Virus record (IMG/VR): IMGVR_UViG_3300027759_000158
Span: 1 to 42,772 of that record
DNA length: 42,772 nt
Strand: one strand, 5' to 3'
Source: a virus
The notes under the pieces: model-generated
Seen by the model: the letters and a program-made list of their open reading frames with translations, nothing else
Database searches by the model: none
What the model was told of the DNA's origin: nothing
Position numbers and translations under genes: made by a program
Shown: positions 26,312 to 33,453 of the stretch, in pieces
How positions within the stretch are numbered: the stretch's first letter is position 1
How the letters are laid out: every line of letters starts with the position of its first letter

Positions 26312-26333
26312 TTGACACCCTCCACCTTGTCGG
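26312..26333 (+). promoter_or_regulatory. Promoter-like element, copy 3 (TTGACACCCTCCACCTTGTCGG)
   Basis: TTGACA (26312-26317) then CCCTCCACCTTGTCGG, identical to copy 2 over 19 of its 22 bases without a break and differing only at TAGG/TCGG. A weak -10 (CACACC) lies 17 bp on. It precedes island gene 7. Confidence 0.55.
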
Positions 26334-26365
26334 TCACACCTTCACCCACACCCACCGCCTACCAT

Positions 26366-26593
26366 ATGAAAACACCCGCCAACATTGCCGCCGCCTCACG
26401 CCTCGCCCGCCGCAGGGAGGAGCGCCTCCGAAAGGAAGCCGAGGTAGCCACCCGCCACGCCTCGCGCCTCGCCCGCAACCAAGCGGTCCGAGATTATCGC
26501 AAGGCGAAAGCCGACGGCACCCTGCCACCGGTCACACCTCCTTCCGACATGCCCGACGTCGGCGGGTACGATCTCAACGGCAACCTCCTTTGA
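26366..26593 (+). CDS. Island protein 7, basic helical, 75 aa
   Basis: ATG 26366 follows CACCCACACCCACCGCCTACCAT. The first 50 residues are strongly basic and helical with Arg and Lys (SRLARRREERLRKEAEVATR), and the end is Pro/Gly/Asp (SDMPDVGGYDLNGNLL). Likely to bind nucleic acid or an acidic partner. No family recognised. Confidence 0.65.
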   Translation: MKTPANIAAASRLARRREERLRKEAEVATRHASRLARNQAVRDYRKAKADGTLPPVTPPSDMPDVGGYDLNGNLL

Positions 26594-26630
26594 CCCTATG
26601 CCCTGCCCATCGCATCGCCCCTTCCCACCC

Positions 26631-26735
26631 ATGCACCTACCCAACCCCCGCCGCTCCCTCTTCGCCTATGCCCTCGCCCTTGTCGGGCGTTGGTTGCCCG
26701 CTCGCGTCCTGCTCGCCCTCAACCGCAAGCGCTAA
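26631..26735 (+). CDS. Island protein 8, tiny, 34 aa
   Basis: ATG 26631 follows CCCCTTCCCACCC, the same C/A-rich spacer as its neighbours; an in-frame ATG at 26598 would give 45 residues. The peptide MHLPNPRRSLFAYALALVGR continues WLPARVLLALNRKR: a hydrophobic stretch between basic ends, so it may be a small membrane-interacting protein. Found by reading the spacer; too short for standard calling. Confidence 0.45.
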   Translation: MHLPNPRRSLFAYALALVGRWLPARVLLALNRKR

Positions 26736-26773
26736 CCCCTCACCCACACCCAACCCATACCCAACCCACACCC

Positions 26774-27130
26774 ATGATCGAAGTCACCATCACATGCAAC
26801 ACCGGCAAGACCTGGACGACCAGGTTCAACGGTGATCACCAGTCCGCTGTCCGTTCCTTCCTCGGCCAGGTCTTTACCGACGAGGATGACACGACCGGCA
26901 GCGAGACGAAGCACCGCGTCGTCAGCGTCATCACTAACCCGGTCACCGTCGACCAGCCGGCTGTCACCGTCGAGCTGCTACTCTCGCGGGCGGAGTTTAT
27001 CCTGGCCACGTTCCGCGCCGACTATCAGCGGGGCGAGACGGAGGACATGCGAGAGAAGTATCTCGACGAGATCCGCGACGAGATCGACAAGGCTGCCGCC
27101 GTCGTCTCCTTCCTCAAGGCTAACATCTAA
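26774..27130 (+). CDS. Island protein 9, unknown, 118 aa
   Basis: ATG 26774 follows CCCAACCCATACCCAACCCACACCC. N-terminus MIEVTITCNTGKTWTTRFNG looks like a beta hairpin, then an acidic patch (FTDEDDTTGSETKH), then strand VTVELLLSRAEF and a long charged helix (RGETEDMREKYLDEIRDEID). No family recognised. Its third-position bias is less extreme than that of genes 1-6. Confidence 0.7.
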   Translation: MIEVTITCNTGKTWTTRFNGDHQSAVRSFLGQVFTDEDDTTGSETKHRVVSVITNPVTVDQPAVTVELLLSRAEFILATFRADYQRGETEDMREKYLDEIRDEIDKAAAVVSFLKANI

Positions 27131-27143
27131 CCCACCCACGCAC

Positions 27144-27353
27144 ATGACCCAACCAACCGACAACGCCCAGGTCCGCAAGGATCTAGAGGATCACCTCCGT
27201 CTCTGCCAGCGCCGCGTCCTCGACGCGGACCGGTACGGCACGATCACCCAACGCGAGGAAGCCGAGGGCTGCCGCCTCGACGCAATGGCGACCCTTGTCG
27301 CCTTCAACATCCGGACCATCCGCATGGTCCCGGTCACCCACATCCGCGCCTAA
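27144..27353 (+). CDS. Island protein 10, small helical, 69 aa
   Basis: ATG 27144 follows CCCACCCACGCAC. MTQPTDNAQVRKDLEDHLRL continues as a charged helical protein with Arg, Asp and Glu, ending RMVPVTHIRA. No family recognised. The next gene starts directly after its stop (TAACATG), so genes 10 and 11 should be coupled. Confidence 0.68.
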   Translation: MTQPTDNAQVRKDLEDHLRLCQRRVLDADRYGTITQREEAEGCRLDAMATLVAFNIRTIRMVPVTHIRA

Positions 27354-27354
27354 C

Positions 27355-27672
27355 ATGAGCAAGCCCAAGCTGGCCGGCTTGTCCTTCGACGGATGGGTGA
27401 GCAAGTACACGCCTATGATCAACCACCTCTCACCCGGTGCTGCCTTCGACGGCTTGATGTTTGAGACGCATGGCAATGAGCTTGCCCTGGTCCTCTCCTA
27501 CGCCAACGGCGCGATGGGCAGATCCTACCGCCGCAAGGTGTGGACGCTGGTCGAGGATGACGAAGGCCAGGCCGTGATCGTCGAGGGGTATCACTTGGTC
27601 AACCGCCTCGGTTACTTCCTCACGGTCAAGGCTGCCGCGGCTGGCGTCCAGTATAACGTCACCCTGGACTGA
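27355..27672 (+). CDS. Island protein 11, unknown, 105 aa
   Basis: ATG 27355 lies one base after the previous stop. MSKPKLAGLSFDGWVSKYTP begins a mixed alpha/beta protein with LVLSYANGAMGRSYRRKVW (about 45-63) and a final stretch RLGYFLTVKAAAAGVQYNVTL. No family recognised. Last gene of the island; an intrinsic terminator starts 24 bp after its stop. Confidence 0.7.
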   Translation: MSKPKLAGLSFDGWVSKYTPMINHLSPGAAFDGLMFETHGNELALVLSYANGAMGRSYRRKVWTLVEDDEGQAVIVEGYHLVNRLGYFLTVKAAAAGVQYNVTLD

Positions 27673-27695
27673 CCGGTCGGACCTGTCGGTAACCT

Positions 27696-27726
27696 GCCCC
27701 GCCTTAACTGGCGGGGCTTTTGTTTT
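27696..27726 (+). terminator. Intrinsic terminator ending the plus-strand island
   Basis: GCCCCGCC (27696-27703), loop TTAACT, GGCGGGGC (27710-27717), then TTTTGTTTT. A textbook terminator for plus-strand transcripts; it overlaps the stop region of the convergent rusA gene. Confidence 0.9.
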
Positions 27727-28168
27727 ACTGTATCCAGTCGGGGAAGCGGGCGGCTGGTGGTGGGGATAAGGATCGGTCGTCGTCGTGCAGCGTCATGACC
27801 AGTCCACCCTTGGCTGCCCATGTCTTCGTCACCACTAGGGTCGAGACGGTGGCGTCATCCTTCAGTAGGCCGGCGGCCATCACCGCGTCGAGGGCGAGCT
27901 TGGCCAGGTTGTCGGCGTCGGGTCGGAAGGTGTGGGGCAGGCCATGCCGGTCGGCTTTAGGGGTAGCCAGGTCGAAGCGTAGGACGGCGGCGATGGCTGC
28001 CCCTTGGATCTGGCCGTGCGCTTCGACGGCGAGCTTGGCGGTGGACTGGATAAGATCCTTCCACCTTTTCGCGTTGGCGTCGGCGGTCGAGATGACCCTG
28101 CCCCGGATGAACCTGGGCCTGGGTTGTGGGCGGGGGTTGCCTTCGACGTTAAGCAGCACGATGTCCAT
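27725..28168 (-). CDS. rusA: RusA-type Holliday junction resolvase
   Basis: 147 residues. The family signature is clear: an N-terminal GNPRPQPRPR loop (10-19) and PDADNLAKLALDAVMAAG (83-100) with Asp84, Asp86 and Asp94, then KDDATV with Asp104/105. RusA proteins are dimeric endonucleases that cut four-way junctions, here probably resolving replication or recombination branches before packaging. Convergent with the plus-strand island. Its promoter puts the start codon almost at the transcription start. Confidence 0.92.
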   Translation of the reverse strand: MDIVLLNVEGNPRPQPRPRFIRGRVISTADANAKRWKDLIQSTAKLAVEAHGQIQGAAIAAVLRFDLATPKADRHGLPHTFRPDADNLAKLALDAVMAAGLLKDDATVSTLVVTKTWAAKGGLVMTLHDDDRSLSPPPAARFPDWIQ

Positions 28169-28173
28169 GCGTA

Positions 28174-28202
28174 AGCCTACCCCTTGCGCTGTCCTGGGTC
28201 AA
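28174..28202 (-). promoter_or_regulatory. rusA promoter, near-leaderless
   Basis: On the minus strand TTGACC (28202-28197), 17 bp, TAGGCT (28179-28174), then TACGC and the ATG. The predicted transcript begins within or next to the start codon, like the fibre promoter. Confidence 0.5.
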
Positions 28203-28598
28203 CCCTTCCCCTCGACTATAGGGACAGCGAGGCGACGCCCTTCCCCAAAGGGATAGGGCCAAAGCCCGAGGATGGCCTATTAGTCTTAATACAAGGGGTA
28301 TCCTCGCTTCCTCGCCAGTCCATAAGTGACTGGTGTTTCGTTACTTATGGACGAGGAAGGGGGGTGCGCGTTTTCTCAAAACCCTTGAGGAAGGGGGTGG
28401 TAAATCTGCTTAACCCCATATCAAACAACAACTTAACCTAGTATCCTCGACGCCTTGAGGAAGCGGGGAAAGGGGGGTGGTAAAACCCCTTCCCCATCCT
28501 CGCCTTTCTCCCACTAACTGGAGGACATTCTGATCGTGCGCTTCGCGCACTAGCTTTGCTCCTGGTTCTGCCGGTGGGAGGTACAGGGCAGAGATGAA
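28203..28598. other. Non-coding region with several hairpins and a duplicated motif
   Basis: No gene found. Hairpin A: GTCCATAAGT (28318-28327) pairs with ACTTATGGAC (28343-28352), with outer CTTCCTC/GAGGAAG extending it by 7 bp across a 4-nt bulge. Hairpin B: GGGGAA-A-GGGG (28465-28475) pairs with CCCCTTCCCC (28486-28495). Hairpin C: GTGCGC-TTC-GCGCAC (28536-28550). CCTTGAGGAAG followed by GGGGTGGTAAA occurs twice (28383-28404 and 28453-28484). Candidates are an RNA, terminators for the minus operon ending at 28599, or a replication origin. Confidence 0.6.
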
Positions 28599-28874
28599 TC
28601 ATTCCCAGTCCGAGAAGTCTATGTCCCTGGCTGCCTCTTCGACCGCGTCGACCAGCTCCGAATTATCGCAAATCTCCACCTCCTCGCCGGCGGAATTAGT
28701 GCATGAAATGATGTTCGTCTCCTCCCAATCAATCTCCCAATGGCCGCACTCCTCGGTCTGCCTACGGCCACCCCAATCATGATCAAAGGAGTCGTCTACC
28801 CATTGCACCTCAATCTCCAGGACGACGTCGTACGTCTCGCCCTTGTGGCGCACAACCATCTCTCGCTCGCTCAT
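28599..28874 (-). CDS. Highly acidic small protein, 91 aa
   Basis: By my count 28 of 91 residues are Asp or Glu against about six Arg/Lys, with five Trp. Segments such as WVDDSFDHDWGG and EEAARDIDFSDWE carry clustered negative charge. Start ATG overlaps the preceding stop (ATGA). Such composition occurs in DNA-mimic anti-restriction proteins (T7 Ocr is one), but also in other small phage proteins; the function is unknown. Confidence 0.75.
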   Translation of the reverse strand: MSEREMVVRHKGETYDVVLEIEVQWVDDSFDHDWGGRRQTEECGHWEIDWEETNIISCTNSAGEEVEICDNSELVDAVEEAARDIDFSDWE

Positions 28875-29044
28875 GGGATTGCCTTCCCTTCTGCGATTGC
28901 CTTGTTTCGGTCACGCCGGAACAACTCCGCCCACCTCTCACGGTGCAGCTTAACCTTGTGTTCAATCACTTCCTTCTCCCAGGGCGTGAGCAGCTTCAGC
29001 CCAGGCTTCGCCTTTGCTTCCTTCGGTGTCTTTGCGGCCTTCAT
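28871..29044 (-). CDS. Small basic protein, 57 aa
   Basis: Reads MKAAKTPKEAKAKPGLKLLT and continues as a Lys/Arg-rich helix (EHKVKLHRERWAELFRRDRN), ending GKAIP. Coupled by ATGA overlaps on both sides (at 29044 and 28874), which supports it despite its short length. Basic charge suggests nucleic-acid contact; no family known. Confidence 0.7.
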   Translation of the reverse strand: MKAAKTPKEAKAKPGLKLLTPWEKEVIEHKVKLHRERWAELFRRDRNKAIAEGKAIP

Positions 29045-29250
29045 CGGTCGTCCTCCTGATCGCGTATGCCGAAGGTGTCGTTGCGCACCAGCTTGAATTG
29101 GTCCGTCGTCATATGCCGGATGACGCCGTCATGGTCCAGTACGACCGCAAAGACGTCGTTTGAAAATGAACCGCCGTCGCGGACGTAGATCAGCATGCCA
29201 TACCCAAGCGGCGTCTCGACCAGGATGGGGTTGCGGAATTCGTGAATCAT
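29041..29250 (-). CDS. Small protein, 69 aa, unknown
   Basis: MIHEFRNPILVETPLGYGML starts a small mostly beta protein with DVFAVVLDHDGVIRHMTTDQ, an arrangement seen in many unassigned phage proteins. Linked to its neighbours by ATGA overlaps. Confidence 0.72.
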   Translation of the reverse strand: MIHEFRNPILVETPLGYGMLIYVRDGGSFSNDVFAVVLDHDGVIRHMTTDQFKLVRNDTFGIRDQEDDR

Positions 29251-29621
29251 GGCACAATCCTGGCGTCTGGTGTGATAGCGTTGCCGGTCATAATGGCGTC
29301 ATTCAGCCTGGATATCTCGCCGGCGAATGAAGCCGCGCGATGGATCTCCTCGTCCAGCTTTCGGTCCAGGTAGTCGCAGTTATTCTTCAGCCGCTCCACC
29401 TCGGCCTTGAGGTAGGTGTTTTCCATTTGCAGGTCGCCCACTTCCTTCTCCAGATCACCGACGGTGTCGGTGAAGCCGGCGTCGGCAGCGAGCGTGGCGT
29501 CGTAGATGACCTTGAGTACGTCCTTATGCAGGGCGGACTGGAAGGCGTTGCGTTGGTCGGTCACCCGGCCAAGCTCTATGCGGAGCGTGACGGTCGGGTC
29601 GTGGGGTTGTTCGTTACTCAT
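29247..29621 (-). CDS. Coiled-coil protein, 124 aa
   Basis: Between residues 45 and 100 a clear coiled coil runs with leucines and acidic/basic heptads (VGDLQMENTYLKAEVERLKN). It follows the small terminase gene with an 8-bp overlap. The ATG is preceded by CTCCCACCCAACA. Possibly a structural or regulatory partner of the small terminase; only the coiled coil is seen. Confidence 0.75.
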   Translation of the reverse strand: MSNEQPHDPTVTLRIELGRVTDQRNAFQSALHKDVLKVIYDATLAADAGFTDTVGDLEKEVGDLQMENTYLKAEVERLKNNCDYLDRKLDEEIHRAASFAGEISRLNDAIMTGNAITPDARIVP

Positions 29622-30144
29622 TGTTGGGTGGGAGAATGATAGCGTCTTCGACGCTCTTTAGCTCGTTGGCTACCTGCTTCATGGATTCAAGCTGCTTGCG
29701 TCCCTTATCGACCAGGTCAACCAGCTCGGATACGGACATCTCATGTTGATCCTTCTTGCCTCGGTTGCCGAGGTGGATGGCAGCGGCGATGGCCGACAGC
29801 CCATGCCCGCTTGCCTCCAGCGTCCATCGCGCCGCCTGGAAGCGGACCTGTGGTGGCGCGGACGGATCGGTGAGCAGGGATTGCATCACCTGCCACGCCT
29901 GCGTCGCGCCACCGGTCTTGATGTCCATATCTCGCTTCAGCTCGATTGCCTCGCGGACCTTGTGGGAGGCCAACTGGGAGTTTCCATCGGCGTAGCCGGC
30001 GGTCTTACCGGCCTGCACGGCATTGCCGCCATTGGCGACGTATGCGGCGACGAAGGCTTCCTGCTGTTGGTTCAACACGGGATCTGCGTCGTGGCGGATG
30101 ACCAAGCCGCCTTTCCATTGGTCCTTATCGTTTTGCTTTGGCAT
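29614..30144 (-). CDS. terS: Terminase small subunit
   Basis: I start it at ATG 30144 (MPKQNDKDQWKGG), a 20-bp overlap with the upstream gene; a longer start at 30216 would overlap by 92 bp. It gives 176 residues. The typical small-terminase helix-turn-helix segment is LNQQQEAFVAAYVANGGNAV followed by AGKTAGYADGNSQLASHKVR (about 24-65). A helical oligomerisation part follows and the C-terminal region is acidic. It recognises the packaging site and feeds TerL. Unusually, terL is about 10 kb away. Confidence 0.88.
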   Translation of the reverse strand: MPKQNDKDQWKGGLVIRHDADPVLNQQQEAFVAAYVANGGNAVQAGKTAGYADGNSQLASHKVREAIELKRDMDIKTGGATQAWQVMQSLLTDPSAPPQVRFQAARWTLEASGHGLSAIAAAIHLGNRGKKDQHEMSVSELVDLVDKGRKQLESMKQVANELKSVEDAIILPPNNE

Positions 30145-30550
30145 CTTGTTTGGTCTGTTTCCAGTTAAAGCCGTTCTCAATGCACCAGCGGTGAACATTG
30201 ACGTGAGGGACGCCAAGCTTGAAGGCTACGTCGCCCTGGGTCTTGCCTTCAGCGGCAGCCCGGACAATCACATCCTCCCACTTGGATTTGTCGTACCTGC
30301 GACACTTGCGGGCGCGTACCTTCTTGAATCCAATCCCAAGGATCTCCGCCCAGCTTTTGATGGTCGTGATGGAGAAGCCTAGCTTCCTGGCTACGACCGG
30401 CATGCAATGTCCAGCCTCGGCCAGGCGACGAAGGTCCGCCCTGTATTCGCATATCCTGGCGGCGCGTGATGCGAACATCAGCCTTCCCCGAAAGGACACG
30501 GCTCCGCGGTTTTGAAAGCGCAGGATTGGGGACTGGATGATCTCGCTCAT
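30125..30550 (-). CDS. Helix-turn-helix DNA-binding protein, 141 aa
   Basis: Two HTH-like units: LRRLAEAGHCMPVVARKLGF with ITTIKSWAEILG (about 40-73), and IVRAAAEGKTQGDVAFKLGV with PHVNVHRWCIENG (about 94-127). Both resemble the homeodomain-like/RNA-polymerase-sigma-type HTH found in small phage regulators. The start overlaps the upstream stop (ATGA). A regulator or packaging-site binder is likely, given that terS follows; the partner site is unknown. Confidence 0.78.
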   Translation of the reverse strand: MSEIIQSPILRFQNRGAVSFRGRLMFASRAARICEYRADLRRLAEAGHCMPVVARKLGFSITTIKSWAEILGIGFKKVRARKCRRYDKSKWEDVIVRAAAEGKTQGDVAFKLGVPHVNVHRWCIENGFNWKQTKQDAKAKR

Positions 30551-30981
30551 TGGGCTGCATTAAGGGTGGCTGCCTTACGCATCTTACGCTCCGGCACGAA
30601 GTCGATGCGGTAGCCGTAGCGGGAGAAGCCGGTCATGCCTAGGTTATAGGCAAGCCAAGTCTCACCTAGGTTGGGCATCCTGCCGAGCTTGATGATCAAC
30701 CTGGCTCGCAGGTAGGACAGCCAGGAGGTGGCGTACTGGCGGGCGATGAGAGGGTCGGACGCCTTGGAGTAAGGGTAGGTGGGCAGGCCGGCTTTGCGTC
30801 GCGCCTCGGAGCAATCGGACCAAGCGGAGCGATGAAACTGGAATGGTCCTTTCGCTAGACCGAAGTCCCCTGGCGGGGTGGCTGCTCCTCGGCCAGAGGA
30901 TTCAATATGTTCGACGGCATCGACCCATCGCGTAGGCATTGGGGCGAAGGCCGCAGAGGCTAATAGTAATTCGGTAATCAT
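30547..30981 (-). CDS. Lytic transglycosylase / lysozyme-like protein
   Basis: 144 residues. SLT-like features: catalytic Glu27 within IESSG, GPFQF (about 46-50) in the place of the usual GLMQ motif, and AYNLG near residue 113 (AYNAG type). The N-terminus (ITELLLASAAFA) is a short hydrophobic segment that may be a signal or membrane anchor. The leader CTTCCCAACCGAC precedes the ATG and is shared with the gene at 40535. It could be the endolysin or an entry enzyme; no other muralytic gene is visible in the window. Confidence 0.82.
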   Translation of the reverse strand: MITELLLASAAFAPMPTRWVDAVEHIESSGRGAATPPGDFGLAKGPFQFHRSAWSDCSEARRKAGLPTYPYSKASDPLIARQYATSWLSYLRARLIIKLGRMPNLGETWLAYNLGMTGFSRYGYRIDFVPERKMRKAATLNAAQ

Positions 30982-31008
30982 GTCGGTTGGGAAGCCGACG
31001 GTGACGCC

Positions 31009-31197
31009 TCACTTACCCTTGGCAATCTTCTTTTTTCCAATGGTTTTCTTTTTCCTAGCTCGACCAGTACCGGAGATGGGCAACCCGCCCGCATCTCCGT
31101 ACTTCTTGATTCCATTCTCGACGATCATGCGGCATCTATCCCACAGGGATACGTTGTCTCGTCCGTCGTCTGCTTGGCGTATGATGTTGCGGCTCAT
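31009..31197 (-). CDS. Small basic protein, 62 aa
   Basis: Starts in an ATGA overlap with the primase-helicase stop. MSRNIIRQADDGRDNVSLWD begins a short helical part with a dense Lys/Arg tail (TGRARKKKTIGKKKIAKGK). Likely binds DNA, RNA or an acidic partner. No family recognised. Confidence 0.68.
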   Translation of the reverse strand: MSRNIIRQADDGRDNVSLWDRCRMIVENGIKKYGDAGGLPISGTGRARKKKTIGKKKIAKGK

Positions 31198-33452
31198 GGC
31201 TTTCGGATGACTGTACGAGAGTCTTTGTCATATTCAAACTCTTCCCACGCGGCTGGGTCATATGCGCCGGAGTTAATCTCCGCCCCAGCTTCGTCGGTAG
31301 CGATAGGTCCGGTCGGTAGATCCAGCCACTTCTTCTCCTTGCCCCCCCTTGCGGCAGCCGCTGCCAGTACCTTCTGGAGGAGCATATCGTCAACCAGGTG
31401 GGCAAACTCACCTGGGCCAATGGATCGCAGGATGGTGGGTAGCTCGCCTCGCCGGCGGTACAGGCCAGACTTGGCATTCTTGCCCTCGATTGAGTAGGGA
31501 TGCCCTGCCCTGGCGGCCAGGGTGACGGCGGCGACAAGCCAAGCCTGCCGCTCTAGGAAGTTAACGTCGTTGAACTTGTCCTTATCGGTGACGTCGATGA
31601 GCGTACCTATCTCGGTACGCAATAGCGTACGCTCGGTGTCGAGCATCTCCGGGTTGTTGGCCTTGATGATGGCGGCCTTCCATAGATGCTTACGGCGTGG
31701 CACCAGACCCATGCCCTTCATGCGGCGGTCATAGTCGGACGCATGCCATACCCCGATAGCTCCTCGGAACGCACCCAGTAGGGCAGACGAACCGCGTACC
31801 TGTGAAGCCATCTGCTCGGCATTGCGGATTGGCTCGTCACCCTGCTTCTTGATGTGGTGGATGACGATGAGGGCTGCTCCTAGCTCGCCGCCTACCTGGC
31901 TTGCGACGCGGATGAATTCATTGATGACCGTGGCGCTGTTCTCTTCGCCGTGCAACACGCTGTTAAGGGTGTCGATGACCACCAACTGGAGGTTGGGGAT
32001 CTGTCGCAGTAGGGCAAAGAATTCCAGCCACTTGCGGGAAGGCTTTGACTCTTGGGTCTTCGGGTCACGCTCGACGAGTGCGAAAGCACCGCCGGAGTTG
32101 ATCGAAGGCAGGATGATAAGGTCGTCGCCGGCTTCGCGTCGCCGGCTGCCGTCGGCGTCCATGTCGGCTAGTCGGATGTGCAGCTCGTCCTTGTCGTCCT
32201 CGGTAGTGAGGATGACGACCGCACCCTTGCGCATCACAGGCATACCACACCAGGTATCGCCGTCGCGTCGAGCGGTGATCTTCAAGGCCAGGTCGAGGAC
32301 CATGAAGGTCTTGCCGGCTCCGCCCTCGGCTACCAGTAACTGGTGCTTGGCTGCCTGTAGCCAGTTCTGGACGAGGAACTGGCGTTCCGGGCGGGGAGAC
32401 AAGCTCCACCTGTGGGCTGCCCATACCGCCAGTCCCTTGCCATCCTCTAGCATAGGCTTCTCTGGTTCGGGCATAGGTCCGTTATTGTGGATGTCATTGC
32501 GGAGCAGGCCAAGCCACTCGGTGTCGAACCTAGCCTCCGGCCAGGGCGGAGTCATATGCGCTTGCATCCAGCCGTAGGTGGCAAGCCTGGCGGCATCGAG
32601 TGTCATCTTGCCGATGCGGGCGGTGTGAATGTAATGGCCGGCAACGCCGTTGAATGCAGACCACCGCGTCGTCCCTTCGCCACCTGCGGCGACGTCTGCG
32701 GTGAGCATCTCAACGGCGGGCGTATGCAGCTTGGGCATAAGCGGATCGACAGGTGCTTCCTTGATTGCCCACTCCGAGTCTGGCATCCTGGCAGAGGAGG
32801 ATAGTGGCATGTCCACCTTGGCGGTCGGGTCGTCACGCTCGATGGTGACTAGGCGACGGACGCCGGACTTGCCGTGGATAGATCCAGCCAGGCGGATGGG
32901 TTGGTGTGCGCGTCCGTAAGGGTTGCCGTCTACGCCCAGCCCAAACTGGATATCTCCGCCGGCCTTGCGGGCGATGAAGTCTCGGATGGCTACGACGTGG
33001 GCAACCTCAAGGCCATCGACCTGCCAGTAGGCGTGACGCTTGGGCGTACCTTCCTCGGTCGTGCCACCAGACAGCACGACCAAGGCGGCCTTGCCGAAAT
33101 GCTGCTCGACGAAGGCGAGCTTTGCCTCGGTGTTGCCGGTGTCGAAGTCGGCGCACACGGTGCGGAAGACATCGCAATTCTCGGCTGTACCTCGCGTGTC
33201 CTTCAAGGTGCAAGGGACGATGAAGGTGGCAACGTCGTGCTGCCCCCATCGGGTGGCGTGGAAGATTGTCGATAGGACGACACGCTCCCAACCCATATTC
33301 TCTGGGTCGAGGAAGATGTCCTCACGGAAGACGCCCTCGCGTGACGTACCCTTCTCGCCGATGCCCCGGAGGCAGATGAATCCCTTCGCCTGTTTGCCGA
33401 ACAGCAAGTCGAGATGCCGAGCAACGGCATCGTTATCAACGATCAGGTCCAT
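31194..33452 (-). CDS. Primase-helicase (primase-like N-terminus, RecA-like C-terminus)
   Basis: 752 residues. The N-terminal part (1-250) resembles RepB/AEP-type primases: CADFDTGN (about 89-96) supplies acidic residues, VVLSGGTTEEGTPKRHAYW (about 113-131) has the basic/strand segment and GRAHQPIRLAGSIHGK (about 165-180) the third motif. The C-terminal half has Walker A EGGAGKT (near 370), VVIDTLNS (near 490) and IVIHHIKKQ (near 528), as in RepA/AAA_25 helicases. The protein should unwind and prime at the fork. No DNA polymerase is present here. Confidence 0.86.
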   Translation of the reverse strand: MDLIVDNDAVARHLDLLFGKQAKGFICLRGIGEKGTSREGVFREDIFLDPENMGWERVVLSTIFHATRWGQHDVATFIVPCTLKDTRGTAENCDVFRTVCADFDTGNTEAKLAFVEQHFGKAALVVLSGGTTEEGTPKRHAYWQVDGLEVAHVVAIRDFIARKAGGDIQFGLGVDGNPYGRAHQPIRLAGSIHGKSGVRRLVTIERDDPTAKVDMPLSSSARMPDSEWAIKEAPVDPLMPKLHTPAVEMLTADVAAGGEGTTRWSAFNGVAGHYIHTARIGKMTLDAARLATYGWMQAHMTPPWPEARFDTEWLGLLRNDIHNNGPMPEPEKPMLEDGKGLAVWAAHRWSLSPRPERQFLVQNWLQAAKHQLLVAEGGAGKTFMVLDLALKITARRDGDTWCGMPVMRKGAVVILTTEDDKDELHIRLADMDADGSRRREAGDDLIILPSINSGGAFALVERDPKTQESKPSRKWLEFFALLRQIPNLQLVVIDTLNSVLHGEENSATVINEFIRVASQVGGELGAALIVIHHIKKQGDEPIRNAEQMASQVRGSSALLGAFRGAIGVWHASDYDRRMKGMGLVPRRKHLWKAAIIKANNPEMLDTERTLLRTEIGTLIDVTDKDKFNDVNFLERQAWLVAAVTLAARAGHPYSIEGKNAKSGLYRRRGELPTILRSIGPGEFAHLVDDMLLQKVLAAAAARGGKEKKWLDLPTGPIATDEAGAEINSGAYDPAAWEEFEYDKDSRTVIRKP

Positions 33453-33453
33453 G

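Noticed and set aside
28213-28222. CGACTATAGG resembling part of a T7 RNA polymerase promoter
   Set aside because: Only two loose matches (also near 15930) and on the plus strand against the genes; no phage RNA polymerase gene is visible.
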